From Liolophura sinensis (taxonomy: Eukaryota > Mollusca > Polyplacophora > Chitonida > Chitonidae), in contig NC_088302.1 of assembly GCF_032854445.1 (NCBI RefSeq), positions 18,347,338 through 18,411,337 of the forward strand: DNA of 64,000 nt. The letters run 5' to 3'. The position numbers and the translations under genes are program-made. How positions within the stretch are numbered: position 1 is the stretch's first letter; each line of letters begins with the position of its first letter. This document shows positions 61,986-64,000 of this stretch, one piece after another. Below the pieces are notes generated by a model. That model was not told the origin of the DNA and searched no databases. It was given only the letters and a program-made list of their open reading frames with translations.

Positions 61986-62091
61986 CTATTTATTTGATAG
62001 GTGTTTTACGCCGTACTCAAGAATATTTCACTTATACGACAGCTGCCAGCATTATGCTGGGAGGAAACCAAGCAGAGCCCTGGGAGAACCC
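61986..62091 (-). mobile_element. CAAATAAA SINE, strongly 5'-truncated
   Basis: Plus-strand GGTGTTTTACGCCGTACTC, CCAGCATTATGCTGGGAGG, ending near GGGAGAACCCA. No clear target duplication. Confidence 0.78.
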
Positions 62092-62335
62092 ATAATAGAT
62101 GAGACTTTACATGATGTCTTTGTCCGAGTCAAGAGTTTATTTTTGATGTCGTTATGTCGACTATACTATACTATACTGAGCCATGTCGAACAAAATGGAG
62201 ATGAAATATACCTGGACTAAAAATCTGTGAGTATCATTCCATAAAACACTCAAACACGGCACCTGGAAATTTCAGCTTTGTAGTTTCTGGTGAAAACTGA
62301 AACTGGTGAAATGCTAATGAAGGTCTAACATGGTC

Positions 62336-62561
62336 CTTCGTTGGCTGAATTGTCTAAAGCGTTCCACTCAGCGCAAGGGCTCTTTTCCCGTAAATGGGGT
62401 CGCGAGTTCGAATCTATTGCCCGCCAGTTCGAGGTTTTCATGGTAGAATATTTCTCCAAGTGTTGTCTGGTTTACTTTACACATGTAAATGACCGACATC
62501 ACTCACAGATGTTTAAATGAAATATTCTCGAGAATAAGGTGGTATAAACCTCAATGACGGC
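62336..62561 (+). mobile_element. Diverged SINE of another tRNA-derived family
   Basis: A tRNA-like head with TTGGCTGAATTGTCTAAAGC and B-box region CGCGAGTTCGAATC, then TAGAATATTTCTCCAAGTG, TGTAAATGACCGACATCAC and AAATATTCTCGAGAATAAGG. The layout is like mollusc SINEs I recall. Confidence 0.6.
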
Positions 62562-63309
62562 GAGGATGTTCAGAATATCATAAAACATAAGGATTTCCTC
62601 CTGAAAAGCTTTGGTGCGTGCTTATTGTTGTTTATAAATAAGGTGACGCTACAAACTTCTTCAAAGAGTACAAAGTGCTAAAATAAGACGGAGAGTACCT
62701 ATATTCAGGCGAACCGACCAATAAAAACAAGCTGTGGATGAGCATCTCCAAGGGCAGAGGGATGGAGAGAAAGGATGAGGAGAGGAATGGGGGAATGGGG
62801 GAGTGGGGACGGACAAGTGACTACATCACTTACTCAGGCGAGAGGAATGCAGGGATTGGGCGAGTCCATTCCGTGTCTTGGTAGGAACGATTGATCTGCA
62901 TATACCGTTACGCAGAAACGTGCGGCTAAGCACTCTCAAAATGTTAAACAAAGAATATACTGTACCCTGTTGAACATGCGAACGTTATATTTACTCTTAT
63001 GCAATTAGCATCACGTGAAGAAATCGACGGAGACGTAACAACAAGTAGTTATATCGTGTCACAACCATTAATGACAATCCTGAGATAATTAAATTTATGT
63101 ACACCTAGCAATAGTTCCAAATTTCCCACCGAAACACTATCACTGTACTGAAGACTTGGTTAAATTGGACATAAATAAATAAAAAAAACAACGTGAGCAA
63201 AATCAGAAAATCAGTTTCGTCATGTATTTGGGGTTGTCTGACATGCACGCGATGATCTACTACAAGAGCTGGTGAACTAAAGATAGTCGCTTGAAAGGAA
63301 ACAGCTAAA
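62562..63309 (+). other. 5' flank of gene C
   Basis: A purine-rich stretch (62,750-62,860, GGAGAGGAATGGGGGAATGG type) lies about 500 bp before the ATG. No TATA box stands out. The leader just before the start reads GGAAACAGCTAAAATG. Confidence 0.35.
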
Positions 63310-63462
63310 ATGTCGGCTGCACAGGGTCCGAATTACGCTATGGAAAGCTGGGACGACGTGAAGAACAAAGTGGTGAAAATCAAATCGGACCTAGAAGCGA
63401 CGAAAGATGAGAAATTCGAGTTACAAGACGAACTAAAGACGGTACGGGGACAGGCGGAGCAG
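63310..63462 (+). CDS. Gene C: first coding exon of a third paralogue (runs off the window)
   Basis: It has 51 codons, starting MSAAQGPNYAMESWDD and ending VRGQAEQ, with donor GTGAGA at 63463, phase 0. From its second Met (codon 11) it aligns with gene B exon 1 (DVKNKVVKIKSDLEATK against DVKNKIVKLKYDLDVTK). The start has A at -3. It carries an extra 10-residue leader compared with gene B. Further exons lie beyond 64000; by analogy a 70-nt phase 0-to-1 exon should follow. It is predicted to be a coiled-coil protein of unknown function. Confidence 0.78.
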
Positions 63463-64000
63463 GTGAGACGCCATTTTTGTGTTCAAACTGTATATCTATA
63501 TATTCAGATCATAAGCTCATTAGTTGATCTACTTAGGCGTAGCGCGATATCATCAGCAGTGCAGAGGCAAACGTATACATATATGCACCAGGAACGATGG
63601 CAAAGTATATCAACAGGTAGAATGATGCCACTTTACTAGCTCAGTATTCCACGTATGGTGGAGAACCCGTTTTCCACTGAACTACATCGGCCTTCGTTTC
63701 CTTTAACAATTCGCGAACAAGATTCGGAAACTGTTTCGGATATGACCTATCTATAGTAATTACACAGGTAGTATAATTCTTCTTGTTCGACAGTGAGACT
63801 GATAAAGCTTTAACTTTGACAACACGTACCAGATGGTAGCAGTCCGTGATTATTTACCTCATATAAATGACATCGATTGATGAAGTGACTGACCCCGGGG
63901 ATCACGAAGCTATCTTAGACTTCGAAACAAAGGCAAAACTTCATTCATTAAATATGGTATGTTCCTCTGCGTTATTTTAGCTGAAATTTGTTACACAATA
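63463..64000 (+). other. Gene C intron 1 (partial)
   Basis: AT-rich sequence after the GTGAGA donor. The open frame running in from the exon to 63639 shows no coiled-coil pattern, so it is read as intron. No acceptor-exon pair was recognised before the window ends. Confidence 0.6.

Overview
The window is animal nuclear DNA: AT-rich, split genes with GT-AG introns, about twenty copies of one tRNA-derived SINE plus three other SINE-like families, foldback elements, satellites and long microsatellites. The SINE types (tails of CAAATAAATAAA or CACTCACTCA, bodies with ACGCCGTACTCAAGAATATT) and the frequent ACATGTA words suggest a lophotrochozoan, most likely a mollusc or brachiopod. That placement is from memory, and no search was run.

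Layout. Bases 1 to about 45,000 hold no coding exon I can defend. They look like a gene desert or very large intron: AT-rich unique DNA, SINEs, a 23-bp satellite (22.5-23.0 kb), a CTGT array (28.5 kb), and several low-repeat blocks resembling cis-regulatory DNA (about 3.5-4.3, 7.5-7.95, 13.8-14.1, 17.0-17.2, 21.8-22.3 and 27.6-28.1 kb). A CpG-rich spot near 37.6 kb could be a promoter. From 45 kb to the end there is a head-to-tail cluster of related coiled-coil genes, all on the plus strand. Gene A (45,167-49,885) has four coding exons and encodes about 169 aa. Gene B (52,690-58,748) has three coding exons and encodes about 334 aa. Gene C starts at 63,310, and only its first coding exon lies in the window.

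How the genes relate. Gene A begins with a tropomyosin-like N-terminus (MEGIKKKM...) in a 38-codon first exon, the size of tropomyosin exon 1a. Its second exon has the same length and is an ungapped relative of the first. Genes A and B share a 70-nt exon that enters in phase 0 and leaves in phase 1, followed by related terminal exons. The first exons of B and C are clear paralogues. A likely history is tandem duplication of a tropomyosin-like or myosin-rod-like gene. The proteins should form parallel alpha-helical coiled coils, but their role is unknown.

Most unusual observations: (1) the intron before gene B's 70-nt exon holds more than twenty tandem, degenerate copies of that exon's own 3' splice site, including its first six exonic bases; (2) a SINE at 6,427-7,044 is direct-inverted-direct, with perfect 125- and 127-bp arms inside one intact target-site duplication; (3) gene A's exon 2 looks like a copy of its first exon that keeps the Met codon.
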